DNA of 64,000 nt from Caballeronia grimmiae (GTDB taxonomy: Bacteria > Pseudomonadota > Gammaproteobacteria > Burkholderiales > Burkholderiaceae). A model generated the notes under the pieces. The model did not search any database, was not told the DNA's origin, and was given only the letters and a program-made list of their open reading frames with translations. Shown here in pieces: positions 1 through 9,049 of the stretch; position 1 is the stretch's first letter; every line of letters starts with the position of its first letter. The stretch is taken from NCBI RefSeq assembly GCF_000698555.1, contig NZ_JFHE01000002.1, forward strand, positions 372,001 to 436,000, in the 5' to 3' direction. Made by a program: the position numbers and the translations under genes.

Positions 1-1257
1 GCGGGATACGACGTGTTTCCCGTGTGGAAGAAGCGCCTCGATGCACGCACGCGCGTCGCTACGCCGAACTCGGACGTCATCTATGCGATGGGCTACATCG
101 ACCTCGGACGAGACGGTCCGATGGTGGTCGAAATTCCACCGAAGCAACAAGGCATCCTGAACGATTTCTGGCAGCGTCCGATCGAAGGCCCGGACATCGA
201 CGGAAAACAGTATGCGGGCGACGTCGGCTTTGCAGGCCCGGACCGTGGCAAGGGCGGCAAGTTTCTCGTGCTGCCGCCGGGCTACCGGGGCGCGGCGCCG
301 GAGGGATACTTCGTCTACCGCAGCCGCACCAACAACGTGCTGGCGTTCTGGCGCGCCTTCTTCGCGGACCCGGAGAATCTCGCGCCGTCGGTCGGACTGA
401 TCGAACAGACGCGAATCTATCCGCTCGGCAAGCCCGGCGCGTCCATGCGTTTTCCGGATGCATCGGGCAAGCCGGTCGACATGCTCTTCCCGTCCGATGG
501 CAGCTTCTTCGACATGCTGGCGCGCTTCGTCGACAGCGAACCGCTCGACACCGCCGATTCCGACTGGCGCGGGATGATGGCGGCAATCGGCATCGTCAAG
601 GGACAGCCGTTCAAGCCGGACGCGCATACACGCGCGATCCTCGACGCCGCCGCGCGCACCGCATTCAAGATGAGCCGGTCGATGATGTACGAGGAACTCG
701 CGAAGCGGCCCGGCGGGCTGATCTACAGTGACCGGCAATATGTGACGCCGACACGGAATTTCGTCACCGACCGGGAGTGGACGGACAAGGCCGGGCGCTT
801 TCTCGATCTCGATGCACGCACCGCCGCGTACAGCATCGTTTATGGCACGAGCCCGGCGATGGGATCGAGCGTGCCGGGTCAGGGCGCGCCGTTCCTGACC
901 GCGTTCAAGAGCGGGGACGGACGTTTCCTGAGCGGGGAAAGAAACTATCGATTGCATTTGCCCCCGAACGTCCCGGCCGCAATATTCTGGTCGGTCACGC
1001 TGTACGACACGGAAACCGCCTCCGGTCCCGACAATGGACAGCCGCTGCCGTCCATCGGATCGCGTGACAAGCCGGTGAGCAACGCGGACGGATCGGTCGA
1101 CCTGTACTTCGGACCGGACGCGCCGCCGGGCAAGGAGCGCAACTGGCGTCACACCGTTCCTGGTAAGGGCTTCTTCGCGATGTTGCGGCTGTACGGGCCG
1201 ACGCAGGCGTATTTCGACCAGAGCTGGAAGCCGGGCGACATCGAAAGGGTCAACTAA
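1..1257 (+). CDS. DUF1254/DUF1214 domain protein, 5' end outside the window
   Basis: The reading frame is open from the first base, so the gene starts upstream; a GTG at 13 is only an internal codon. The 418 visible residues show the family layout: an N-terminal DUF1254-like part (TPNSDVIYAMGYIDL, then a VVEIPP strand near residue 40) and a C-terminal DUF1214 part (FWSVTLYDTETASG, then DLYFGPDAPPGKERNW). The biochemical role of this family is not established; members are often exported and often lie in catabolic clusters. It sits 45 bases before a second member of the same family on the same strand, so the two are probably cotranscribed. No paralog-specific function can be read from the sequence. 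Confidence 0.85.
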   Translation, partial: AGYDVFPVWKKRLDARTRVATPNSDVIYAMGYIDLGRDGPMVVEIPPKQQGILNDFWQRPIEGPDIDGKQYAGDVGFAGPDRGKGGKFLVLPPGYRGAAPEGYFVYRSRTNNVLAFWRAFFADPENLAPSVGLIEQTRIYPLGKPGASMRFPDASGKPVDMLFPSDGSFFDMLARFVDSEPLDTADSDWRGMMAAIGIVKGQPFKPDAHTRAILDAAARTAFKMSRSMMYEELAKRPGGLIYSDRQYVTPTRNFVTDREWTDKAGRFLDLDARTAAYSIVYGTSPAMGSSVPGQGAPFLTAFKSGDGRFLSGERNYRLHLPPNVPAAIFWSVTLYDTETASGPDNGQPLPSIGSRDKPVSNADGSVDLYFGPDAPPGKERNWRHTVPGKGFFAMLRLYGPTQAYFDQSWKPGDIERVN

Positions 1258-1302
1258 TACCGCCCGGCCAACGCCCACGCGGAACAAGAAACGAGAACCA
1301 CC

Positions 1303-2793
1303 ATGATGCATCGAACCCCAAAGTTACGCACCCTCACGCTGTCCGTTGGATCTGCCGCGTTGTTCGCCCTATACCTGCCCGTGGCAAGCGCCGATGCGAC
1401 CGAGGCCGCTCCGCTGCATGCCGCCTCGCAGCCGCCCGGTCCCGACACCACGGTGCACATCACGGAGAGCTACGCGCGGCTCGTTGCGCGCGACGCCTGG
1501 TTCTGGGCCTGGCCGATGGTCAACATCTACAACCGCCGCCTTGCATTCGAGCGCGCTCCTGAGCCCGGTTTGTTCGGCGGCGTCGTTCCGCTCGCGCCAG
1601 TCAACCGGCTCTCGATGCTGAGCGATTACATCGAGCCGGGGCAACGCTGGGTGGCTTGCCCGAACCAGGACACGGTCTATGGTGCGAGCATCCTCGCGCT
1701 CGATGTGAGCCCCGCCGTCGTGCAGGTGCCCGACTTCGGCAAGCGCTTGGGGGTGTATCAGTTCGCCGATATCCGCACGGATAATTTCGCGCGTCTGGGC
1801 ACGATGTACGGCACCAAGCCCGGCTTCTATCTGGTCGTCGGGCCGAAGTGGAACGGAACGGTGCCCAAGGACATCGCCGGGGTGTTCCGCGCGACTTCGT
1901 CGACCGCGTTCGTCGTGCCGCGCATCTTCCAGGAAGACACGCCGGAAGACAGAGCGGCGATTCAGACGCTCATCCGCGATGTCGATGTCTATCCGCTTGC
2001 CGAGTACGACGGCAAGATGAAGCGCCACGACTGGCGCACGCTGCCCATGTTTCCGCGCCCGGCCAATGCGGGCGCGGGCGAGGCGCGCTGGGTGCGCCCG
2101 GAGCAGTTCTTCGACCAGTTGCCGGCGGTGCTCACCGACGCCCCGCCGCTGCCGGGCGAAGAAGCGCGCTATGCCCAGGTGCTGGCTGTCATTGCGGCGG
2201 CGCGCAGGGAACCGGCGCTCAAGCAGGCGATGATCGACGAGGCGCAGAAAGCGGACAAGGAAGTGGTTGATCCGCTGCTGCAGTTCCGCAACTGGGGCGT
2301 GCCGCTGCCAAACTACTGGCGAACGGTCGACAACGGCGCGCGCTTCGGCACCGACTATTTCATGCGTACCGCCGTCGCGCGATCGAACATTCTGGTCAAT
2401 GCGCCGAACGAAACGCGCTACTACTATCAGGACCTGGATGCTTCCGGTGCGCGGCTGGATGGCGCCGGGGCGTACACCGTCACGTTCGCCAAAGGGCAAC
2501 TACCGCCGACCCGTGGCTTCTGGTCGCTGACGGTCTACGACGAGCATCACTTCTTCGTGCCGAGTGCGCTGAATCGCTATTCGCTCGGCACGCGAAACAA
2601 GTCGATGCAGTACGGCAGCGACGGTTCGCTCACGCTCTATCTGCAGCCGGACTCTCCGGGCGCGGACAAGGAATCGAACTGGCTGCCGGTGCCGAAGGGT
2701 GCACCGTTCTCGCTGATGTTGCGCAATTATTGGCCTGATGCCGGGGAAACTGCCGGCGCGTGGACACCGCCGGCGATCGTCAAGGCGCAATAA
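1303..2793 (+). CDS. Exported DUF1254/DUF1214 domain protein
   Basis: A 496-residue protein. Residues 1-31 look like a Sec signal peptide: basic start, hydrophobic stretch, then a small-residue end near ASADA. The mature part has the DUF1254 region (NQDTVYGASILALD) and a C-terminal DUF1214 region (GFWSLTVYDEHHFF, then SLTLYLQPDSPG). It is likely periplasmic. It follows a paralog by 45 bases, and its stop lies only about 20 bases from the convergent end of the MalT-like regulator gene. Function is unknown; its place beside an acyl-CoA catabolic cluster suggests a role in handling an external substrate, which is inference only. ATG 1303 or ATG 1306 may be the start. Confidence 0.85.
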   Translation: MMHRTPKLRTLTLSVGSAALFALYLPVASADATEAAPLHAASQPPGPDTTVHITESYARLVARDAWFWAWPMVNIYNRRLAFERAPEPGLFGGVVPLAPVNRLSMLSDYIEPGQRWVACPNQDTVYGASILALDVSPAVVQVPDFGKRLGVYQFADIRTDNFARLGTMYGTKPGFYLVVGPKWNGTVPKDIAGVFRATSSTAFVVPRIFQEDTPEDRAAIQTLIRDVDVYPLAEYDGKMKRHDWRTLPMFPRPANAGAGEARWVRPEQFFDQLPAVLTDAPPLPGEEARYAQVLAVIAAARREPALKQAMIDEAQKADKEVVDPLLQFRNWGVPLPNYWRTVDNGARFGTDYFMRTAVARSNILVNAPNETRYYYQDLDASGARLDGAGAYTVTFAKGQLPPTRGFWSLTVYDEHHFFVPSALNRYSLGTRNKSMQYGSDGSLTLYLQPDSPGADKESNWLPVPKGAPFSLMLRNYWPDAGETAGAWTPPAIVKAQ

Positions 2794-2810
2794 GCCTTCA
2801 CCGTCGACGC

Positions 2811-5513
2811 CTACTCGATAAGCTCTTGCTTCCGAGCCCAGACCATCGCGTCATAACGGCTCGATACACCGAGCTTGGCGAAGATATTGCGCAGGTTCCA
2901 CTTCACCGTCTCCAGCGTGATGTTGAGTGCCAGCGCAATGCGCTTGTTCGACATCGCCTGCGCGACCAGACCGAGTATCTCGACTTCGCGCGGCGTCAGC
3001 ATCGGTTGCAGCTTGGAAGCGGACACGCGGCGCGTACTCGAAGCGGGGCCTTCGGCGACGACGGATTCCGGAAACTTCTCGATCAGCTCCGCCGCGTACC
3101 TCAGCGCAGGGCCACCCAGTCTTTTTTCTCGCATCATGCGTGCGATCAGCTTGCCAGCGGGCGCGCCTTCGTCGACAAACGTCCGCACGAGCCCCAGCCG
3201 CTGCCCGGCTTCGATGGCGCGCACCAGGCAGACGATGGCGTCGTCGGTGCGCTTTAGATCGGTATAGACGACGGCGGAGAGCAGGTCGGTTTGCGCCGTG
3301 AGCCTGCCCCGGCCGAACGCATCGGCGTGGCTGCGTGCGGCCTGCAGCGCGCGCAAGGCTTCTTCGGGCGATTCATCGTGCAACACGCGGGCACGGGCCA
3401 GCGCGGCGAGCGCCGGAATCTCGCCCATGACGCCCTGTCGTGCGGGTTGACTCAGCGCGAGATTGTCCAGCGAATCCAGCGCCTCCTGAGCGCGCGCGCG
3501 GTCGCGCTTGAGCAGCAGCATCTTCACCTGTTCCGCCAGCAAGTGCGCGACGGCGCGCATCTGACGCATGCTGCGCAGATGCGCGATTTGCCGCTGCAGA
3601 AACGCCAGCGCCACGTCGGGGCTTTCCTGCAGCAGGTCGAGCCGCACGCGGCACAGCGAAGCACGGATGAGCATGTCCGGCCCGGAGGATTGCAACAGGC
3701 CCCGGCGATTGGCGATCGTCTCGCGCGCATCGTCGATGCGGTCTAGCTCGTAATAGGCATCGGCCAATACGCTTGCGCAGATGTTCGCGCTGATCGAATG
3801 CCGTCCCACTGCGTGCACGGATCGCGTCAGCGGCGCCGCACCGAAATGCTCCGTCTCTAGCGCGTTGCCTTCGATCAGCATGCCGGAGACGAGCGTCGCT
3901 TGCGCGACGAGCGCCATGTCGTTGTTCTCGTCAGCGGGCGGAATCGGCTGGGTCTCGAAGAGGCGGCGGGCATCGGCGTAGCGGCCGGCGGCGTTGTAGG
4001 CCGCGCATAGCTCCGAGACGAGCATGTATTGCAGGAACGGATTTTCGAGCGGCGCATCGCGATGCGGCTCGAGCAGTTCGATCATGCGCTGCGTATCGTC
4101 GTGCTGGAACGCGATCGCCGCGTGAATGATCGGCAGGCTGCGCGCGATTTCCGGGTGCGCCGTGAGATCGCTCGCTTCCAGTTGAGCCAGCCACGCGCTC
4201 GCCTTGGCCGGCCGCGTGGTCATCGCAACGGCGAGGCACGCGAAGAACAACAGCCGTGGATGCCGCAGCAAGGTCTCTTCGGGCAATTGCTCGAGCAGAT
4301 GCAGCATCGGGCTCAGATATTCGAGGCTCCACGTGGCGGGCGCGGCGCGCTCGATTACGGACGCCGCGAATTCGACGTCCTCGGCGGCGCTCGCATGGCG
4401 CACCGCTTCGGCAAGAAAGCCATGTTCGGCGAAGCGCTGGCTCGCACGCCGGTGCAGTTCGCGCACGGCCCCGGGTTCGCGTCGCGCGAGCCGCGTCGCG
4501 AGAAATTCGCCGAATAGCGGATGAAAGCGGAACCAGCTCAGCCGGTCGTCGAGATCGACGCGGATCAGCAGCAGGTTTTCGTCCTCCATGCGCCGGAGCA
4601 GCTCGTCCGCATTCGGATCGCCCGTGACGAAGCGCGCCAGCGAAGCGTTGAAGCGCCGGAAGATCGACAAGGCCTCGGCAAACTCGGCCAGTCCCGCCGG
4701 CAGATGCGCCATGACCTCTTCGCTCAGATAGGTCTGCAAATCGCTGGAGCGCCACACGAGATCGTCGAGCACGGCGCGCGTTTGCGGACGGTTCTTCAGC
4801 ATGATGACGATCAACTGAATGCACGACGGCCATCCGCCCGTCAGTTCGTGAATCAGCGCGAGCTCGTCGGCGTTGACCTTGCCGGGGCCGAGGTTCTCAT
4901 CGACGAATGCGCGGGTTTCCGCCAGATCGAACGGCAGGCCGGCGCTATCCACTTCGACGATCTGGTCCATCATCCGCAGCCGGCTCAGGCCGAGCGGCGG
5001 CGCGGTGCGCGACGCGATCACGAAATGCAGGTTGCCGGGGCCATGATCCAGCAGCTTCTGCAGAAACTTGTGCGCGAGCGGAGCTTCGACGTAGTGGTAA
5101 TCGTCGATGAAGAGATACAGGTCCTTCGGCAGATCGACCGCTGCTTCGACAATCGCGGCGATCGACGTATCCATCGCGACCGCGCTCGCGCCCTCCGGCG
5201 GCAGGTCCATCTCGACGGGAAGGCCGCTGCGCTGCATCGCCGAAAAGAGCGCGGTGCAGAAATCGACATAGCCCTTGTCGTCGGACGTGAGCGAAAGCCA
5301 GCCGACCTCGGCCCCTGCTTTCAGGCAAGCCTGCCGCCATTGCGCGAGCAAGGTGGTCTTGCCATAGCCCGCGCTGCCTGTCACGAGCGCAAGACGGCAA
5401 TGCTGCATGCGTTGCAGTTGCGCAAGCAACTCCGCACGCGTGACGTGCCTGGCGCCGATACGCGGCGGCGAAAACCGGGTGGAAACGAGCTGTCTCGTGA
5501 AAGGCGTGGTCAA
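2811..5513 (-). CDS. MalT/LAL-type LuxR family transcriptional regulator
   Basis: A 900-residue protein with the architecture of large ATP-binding LuxR regulators. The N-terminal NTPase has a Walker A GSAGYGKTT (about 46-54) and a Walker B-like LFIDDYH (about 134-140). A long helical, TPR-like middle follows, then a C-terminal LuxR helix-turn-helix (TPREVEILGLVAQAMSNKRI, about 835-900). The start is TTG: an in-frame stop lies five codons upstream and no ATG or GTG is available near it. The gene is divergent from the crotonase gene, with about 185 bases between, and is the obvious candidate regulator of the acyl-CoA cluster. Regulators of this type bind a small inducer and ATP, then oligomerise; the inducer here is unknown. 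Confidence 0.9.
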   Translation of the reverse strand: MTTPFTRQLVSTRFSPPRIGARHVTRAELLAQLQRMQHCRLALVTGSAGYGKTTLLAQWRQACLKAGAEVGWLSLTSDDKGYVDFCTALFSAMQRSGLPVEMDLPPEGASAVAMDTSIAAIVEAAVDLPKDLYLFIDDYHYVEAPLAHKFLQKLLDHGPGNLHFVIASRTAPPLGLSRLRMMDQIVEVDSAGLPFDLAETRAFVDENLGPGKVNADELALIHELTGGWPSCIQLIVIMLKNRPQTRAVLDDLVWRSSDLQTYLSEEVMAHLPAGLAEFAEALSIFRRFNASLARFVTGDPNADELLRRMEDENLLLIRVDLDDRLSWFRFHPLFGEFLATRLARREPGAVRELHRRASQRFAEHGFLAEAVRHASAAEDVEFAASVIERAAPATWSLEYLSPMLHLLEQLPEETLLRHPRLLFFACLAVAMTTRPAKASAWLAQLEASDLTAHPEIARSLPIIHAAIAFQHDDTQRMIELLEPHRDAPLENPFLQYMLVSELCAAYNAAGRYADARRLFETQPIPPADENNDMALVAQATLVSGMLIEGNALETEHFGAAPLTRSVHAVGRHSISANICASVLADAYYELDRIDDARETIANRRGLLQSSGPDMLIRASLCRVRLDLLQESPDVALAFLQRQIAHLRSMRQMRAVAHLLAEQVKMLLLKRDRARAQEALDSLDNLALSQPARQGVMGEIPALAALARARVLHDESPEEALRALQAARSHADAFGRGRLTAQTDLLSAVVYTDLKRTDDAIVCLVRAIEAGQRLGLVRTFVDEGAPAGKLIARMMREKRLGGPALRYAAELIEKFPESVVAEGPASSTRRVSASKLQPMLTPREVEILGLVAQAMSNKRIALALNITLETVKWNLRNIFAKLGVSSRYDAMVWARKQELIE

Positions 5514-5604
5514 AGCGTCATCCAGTCATGCGAAGCGGCGGGCGAACCGCTCCGTCAGCAATCCTTATCCAGAACCTTGTCTTATCCGGACGCTTAGTTG
5601 CCCC

Positions 5605-5621
5605 CCCCTCACAACGAGGGG
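5605..5621. promoter_or_regulatory. Palindrome in divergent promoter region (candidate operator)
   Basis: CCCCTCACAACGAGGGG is a perfect inverted repeat (6-bp arms, 5-base centre) between the MalT-like regulator and the crotonase gene. The same CCCCT-N7-AGGGG pattern recurs at 17657-17673, in the other divergent promoter region of this cluster. Just upstream, CTTATCCAGA (5564-5573) and CTTATCCGGA (5581-5590) form a direct repeat 17 bases apart. Whether a protein binds here is inference. Confidence 0.4.
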
Positions 5622-5698
5622 TGATTAATGAGGTCGGGGAACCTAACTTATCACAACCGCAACGTCATCAAGAACGTCTGACACCACTCGGAGGGGAC

Positions 5699-6469
5699 AT
5701 GAGTTTTTCGCAAGCATTGATCGGCTCGGTAGGCTGGCTGACGATGGACCGTCCGGCCGCCATGAACAGTCTGAACCGCGAAATGGCCGCGGGCCTGACC
5801 GCGCAACTGAAGGCCTGGCGCAATGACGACGCGGTGCGCGTCGTCGTGCTGACCGGCAATGGCCGCGCGTTCTGTGCGGGCGCCGATCTTATCGAAGCTG
5901 CGGAGCCGCCGCATCCGGACAAACGCGAATTCCTCGAATTGATCGTCGAATTTTTCGATACCTTGCGCGCCTTTCCGAAGCCGGTCATCGCTGCGGTCAA
6001 CGGTCTTGCGCTGGCGGGCGGCCTCGAAGTCGTGATGGCCTGCGATGTCGTGCTGGCCGCCGAATCCGCGCGTCTCGGCGACGCGCATTCGAACTTCGGC
6101 GTGTTTCCCGGTGCAGGCGGCGCGGCCATCCTGCCGCGGAAGGTTCCGCCGAACGTCGCGCGTTATCTGCTTTTCACCGGCGATTCGATGACCGCCGCCG
6201 AGTTGAAGGGCTATGGCCTCGTCAACGAAGTCTTCGCCGATGGCGAACTCAAGCCGTGCGCACAGGCGCTCGCCGACAAGTTCGCGAAGAAGAGCCCGCT
6301 CGTCCTTGCCCGCATGAAACGCGTGGCGAGCGAAGCGCCCGACAAATCCGCCGCCGATGCGCTGCGTCACGAGTTGCTGGAACTGCGCGATCACCAGCGC
6401 TCCTACGACGTTCAGGAAGGGCTGCGGGCGTTCGCGGAGAAGCGCGAGCCGCAGTTCAGGGGTTGCTGA
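5699..6469 (+). CDS. Enoyl-CoA hydratase/isomerase (crotonase) family protein
   Basis: A 256-residue crotonase-fold protein started at ATG 5699, which follows the strong ribosome site GGAGGGG; the frame stays open further upstream, but that part does not resemble the family. The oxyanion-hole segment AFCAGADL (57-64) and NGLALAGGLE (101-110) are clear. The first family catalytic glutamate is present (E110), but the second one (the Glu of the QPE motif in mitochondrial hydratase) is replaced by His130 in the segment GDAHSNFG. The enzyme may therefore be an isomerase or an atypical hydratase. It is the first gene of a likely operon with the following thiolase and acyl-CoA dehydrogenase. Confidence 0.9.
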   Translation: MSFSQALIGSVGWLTMDRPAAMNSLNREMAAGLTAQLKAWRNDDAVRVVVLTGNGRAFCAGADLIEAAEPPHPDKREFLELIVEFFDTLRAFPKPVIAAVNGLALAGGLEVVMACDVVLAAESARLGDAHSNFGVFPGAGGAAILPRKVPPNVARYLLFTGDSMTAAELKGYGLVNEVFADGELKPCAQALADKFAKKSPLVLARMKRVASEAPDKSAADALRHELLELRDHQRSYDVQEGLRAFAEKREPQFRGC

Positions 6470-6496
6470 GAACAATCGGGAAATCACAGAGCGAAC

Positions 6497-7738
6497 ATGG
6501 AAAACATCTACATCGTCGGCGTCGGGATGACGCCGTTTGGCCGGCATCTGGACAAGTCGGTGAAGCAGTTGACCGCATGGGCCGTCGAGGACGCGCTGAA
6601 GGATTCGGGCTGCGATCGCAAGTGGATCGAGGCCGCGTACTTCGGCAACACGACGCAAGGTCACATGCAGGGTCAGCACATGATCCGCGGTCAGGTCTCG
6701 CTCATCCCGCTCGGGTTCGGCGGCATTCCGATTCATAACGTCGAGAGCGCGTGCGCGTCGGCGAGCAGCGCGTTCCATCTCGCGGTCACGCAGTTGCGCG
6801 CGGGCATGGCCGATGTCGTGCTGGCCGTCGGTGCTGAGAAGATGTACTCGCACGACAAGGCGCGCATGTTCTCCGTCTTCGATTCCGCGTGGGACGTCGA
6901 AACCGCCGAGGCGAACGCGGCACAGATGGTCGAACTGGGCCGGGGCGTGACCGTGCCCGAGGGCACCACGTCGACCAAGCCGTACAGCATCTTCATGGAT
7001 GTCTACGCGGGCATCGGACGCCAGTTGATGGCGCGTCATGGCATCACGCAAAGGCAGTTCGCGGCGGTATCGGCGAAGAATCACGGGCATTCGGTCCATA
7101 ACGAGCGCTCGCAATACCGCAAGGCGATGACGATCGAAGAAATTCTCGCGTCGCCGCCCATCACCTATCCGCTCACGTTGCCGATGTGCTCGCCCATCTC
7201 CGATGGCGCGGCCGCTGCGATCATCTGCACCGATTCCGCGCTGCGCCGCTACGGCTTCAACCGCAATCGCGCCGTGCGCGTGCTGGCGACCATCGTGCGT
7301 TCGGCATCGCAGCGTGCCGGCGACGATCTCGCGAATCACATCACCGTGCATGCGGCGAAGCTCGCGTATGAGGAAGCGGGCATCGGGCCGGAAAACATCA
7401 ACGTCGCGGAACTGCACGATGCGTCGGCCATCGGCGAAATCGCGCTGTGCGAAAACCTCGGGCTGTGCAAGCCGGGCGAGAGCGGCGCGATGGCCGAGCG
7501 TGGCGAGAGCGCGCTGGGCGGCCGTCTGCCGATCAATCCTTCCGGCGGGCTGGAATCGAAGGGGCATCCCATTGGCGCGACGGGACTCGGGCAGATTTTC
7601 GAGCTCGTCGAGCAGTTGCGCGGCGCGTGCGGCCCGCGTCAGGTAGAAGGCGCACGCTTCGCCATCCAGGGCAACGGCGGCGGCCTGTGGGGGGTCGAAG
7701 AGAGCATCGACCATATCGGCATCTTCGGACGCGCATAA
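6497..7738 (+). CDS. SCPx-type thiolase (acetyl-CoA acetyltransferase-like)
   Basis: A 413-residue thiolase of the lipid-transfer-protein/SCPx branch. The acylated cysteine is expected at Cys86 in NVESACASAS. Further on are ELHDASAIGE and the conserved GHPIGATG near the C-terminus. As in other SCPx-type thiolases, the classic second C-terminal Cys motif of FadA/PhbA is absent. Such enzymes cleave 3-ketoacyl-CoA with bulky or alpha-methyl-branched chains, for example in sterol side-chain degradation. It lies 27 bases after the crotonase gene and 28 bases before an acyl-CoA dehydrogenase, so one operon is likely. The substrate cannot be told from sequence alone. Confidence 0.9.
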   Translation: MENIYIVGVGMTPFGRHLDKSVKQLTAWAVEDALKDSGCDRKWIEAAYFGNTTQGHMQGQHMIRGQVSLIPLGFGGIPIHNVESACASASSAFHLAVTQLRAGMADVVLAVGAEKMYSHDKARMFSVFDSAWDVETAEANAAQMVELGRGVTVPEGTTSTKPYSIFMDVYAGIGRQLMARHGITQRQFAAVSAKNHGHSVHNERSQYRKAMTIEEILASPPITYPLTLPMCSPISDGAAAAIICTDSALRRYGFNRNRAVRVLATIVRSASQRAGDDLANHITVHAAKLAYEEAGIGPENINVAELHDASAIGEIALCENLGLCKPGESGAMAERGESALGGRLPINPSGGLESKGHPIGATGLGQIFELVEQLRGACGPRQVEGARFAIQGNGGGLWGVEESIDHIGIFGRA

Positions 7739-7766
7739 CAGACAAACGAATCAGGGGACACACGAC

Positions 7767-8909
7767 ATGCCGTACCAATTGCCCACCGAAGACCAGAACC
7801 TCGCGGTCGAGAGCTTCCGCAAGTTTCTGCAAGCGGAAATCAAGCCGATCGCGAGGGAATACCGGGACCGCTTCATTCCGAAGGAAAGGATGCGCGAACT
7901 GACGCAGCGCATCGCGGAATTCGGGTTGCCGGGCTGCACGATTTCCGTCGATTACGGCGGGATGGGATGGTCCTTCACCACGCAAGGCATGCTCTTCGAA
8001 GAACTGGTCGCATGCTCGTGCGACATCGCGTTGTGCGTGATGCTGAACATGGGTCTCACGGCGATGCTCGTGAACGCGCGCCCGGAAGTGCGTGAGCGTT
8101 ACATGCCGGACGCGCTCGCCGGCAAGATCTTCGGCTCGATCTGCATCAGCGAGCCGGACGTCGGTTCCAACGTGGCCGAGTTGAAGACGCGCGCGGTGCG
8201 TGACGGCGATCACTTCATCATCAGCGGCGAGAAAACGTGGATCACCAATGGCGTGTATTCGGACGTGCTGATCTGCACCGTGCGCAGCGAGAAAGGGCTG
8301 TCGCACATTCTGATTGACCGCAAGGAGCATGGCTACGAGTCGCGCAACATCGAGAAGATCGCGCTCGGCTCGCAATCGACCGCGCAGATTTTCATTACCG
8401 ACGCCCGTGTGCCGGCAACGAACCTGATCGGCGAGGAAGGCGAGGGCTTGCGCAACACGATGAAGGTGTTCGAAAACGCGCGCGCGCACGTCGGCACGCT
8501 GTCGGTCGGGATCATGCGCGCGGCGCTCGAAGATTCCATCGCGTACTCGAAGGAGCGCAAGCAGTTCGGCAAGGTCATTGCAGCGCATCAGCTGATCGCC
8601 GCGAAGATCGCGAACATGGCGATCATGCTCGACGCCTCGCGGTTGATGTGCCAGCGCGTGTTCGGATTGATCGATGCGGGCGTGCGCTGTGACATGGAAG
8701 CGTCGATGGCCAAGGCGTTCGCCACCGAAGCGGCGGTCAAGGTATGTCGGGACGCGGTGCAACTGCATGGCGGCAATGGCATCACCAAGGAATTCAACGT
8801 CGAGCGCCTGCTGCGCGAGGCCATCATCATCCCGATTCCCGATGGCACGACCGAGATTCAGCAATTGATCATCGCGCGGGCGCTGACCGGCGTGGCCGCT
8901 TTCGTTTGA
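7767..8909 (+). CDS. Acyl-CoA dehydrogenase
   Basis: A 380-residue flavoprotein of usual family length. Family marks include CISEPDVGSN (FAD/substrate loop), GEKTWITNG and the C-terminal LHGGNGITKEF. In the position of the C-terminal catalytic Glu (YEGT in MCAD and SCAD) this protein has IPDGTTEIQ, so an Asp takes the place of Glu; this may tune chain length or rate, or make the enzyme act on an unusual substrate. It would introduce the alpha,beta double bond in an acyl-CoA and pass electrons to ETF. It is the last gene of the first operon: a rho-independent terminator follows at 8959-8993. Confidence 0.9.
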   Translation: MPYQLPTEDQNLAVESFRKFLQAEIKPIAREYRDRFIPKERMRELTQRIAEFGLPGCTISVDYGGMGWSFTTQGMLFEELVACSCDIALCVMLNMGLTAMLVNARPEVRERYMPDALAGKIFGSICISEPDVGSNVAELKTRAVRDGDHFIISGEKTWITNGVYSDVLICTVRSEKGLSHILIDRKEHGYESRNIEKIALGSQSTAQIFITDARVPATNLIGEEGEGLRNTMKVFENARAHVGTLSVGIMRAALEDSIAYSKERKQFGKVIAAHQLIAAKIANMAIMLDASRLMCQRVFGLIDAGVRCDMEASMAKAFATEAAVKVCRDAVQLHGGNGITKEFNVERLLREAIIIPIPDGTTEIQQLIIARALTGVAAFV

Positions 8910-8958
8910 GCGGTCTGGCCGGTGTCCGCTCCGTCCCCGTTGACGCCGGCCTTCTTGC

Positions 8959-8993
8959 GGTTCTTCACGCAGCGCGGCGAAGAACCTTTTTTT
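8959..8993 (+). terminator. Rho-independent terminator after acyl-CoA dehydrogenase
   Basis: GGTTCTTC (8959-8966) pairs with GAAGAACC (8979-8986), and seven T follow. It separates the first beta-oxidation operon (5699-8909) from the genes starting at 9050. Confidence 0.75.
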
Positions 8994-9049
8994 CGAATCT
9001 CGCTCACGGCATGCGAGATTTCGGACCGTAGCCGAATCCTGGAGTGCGT

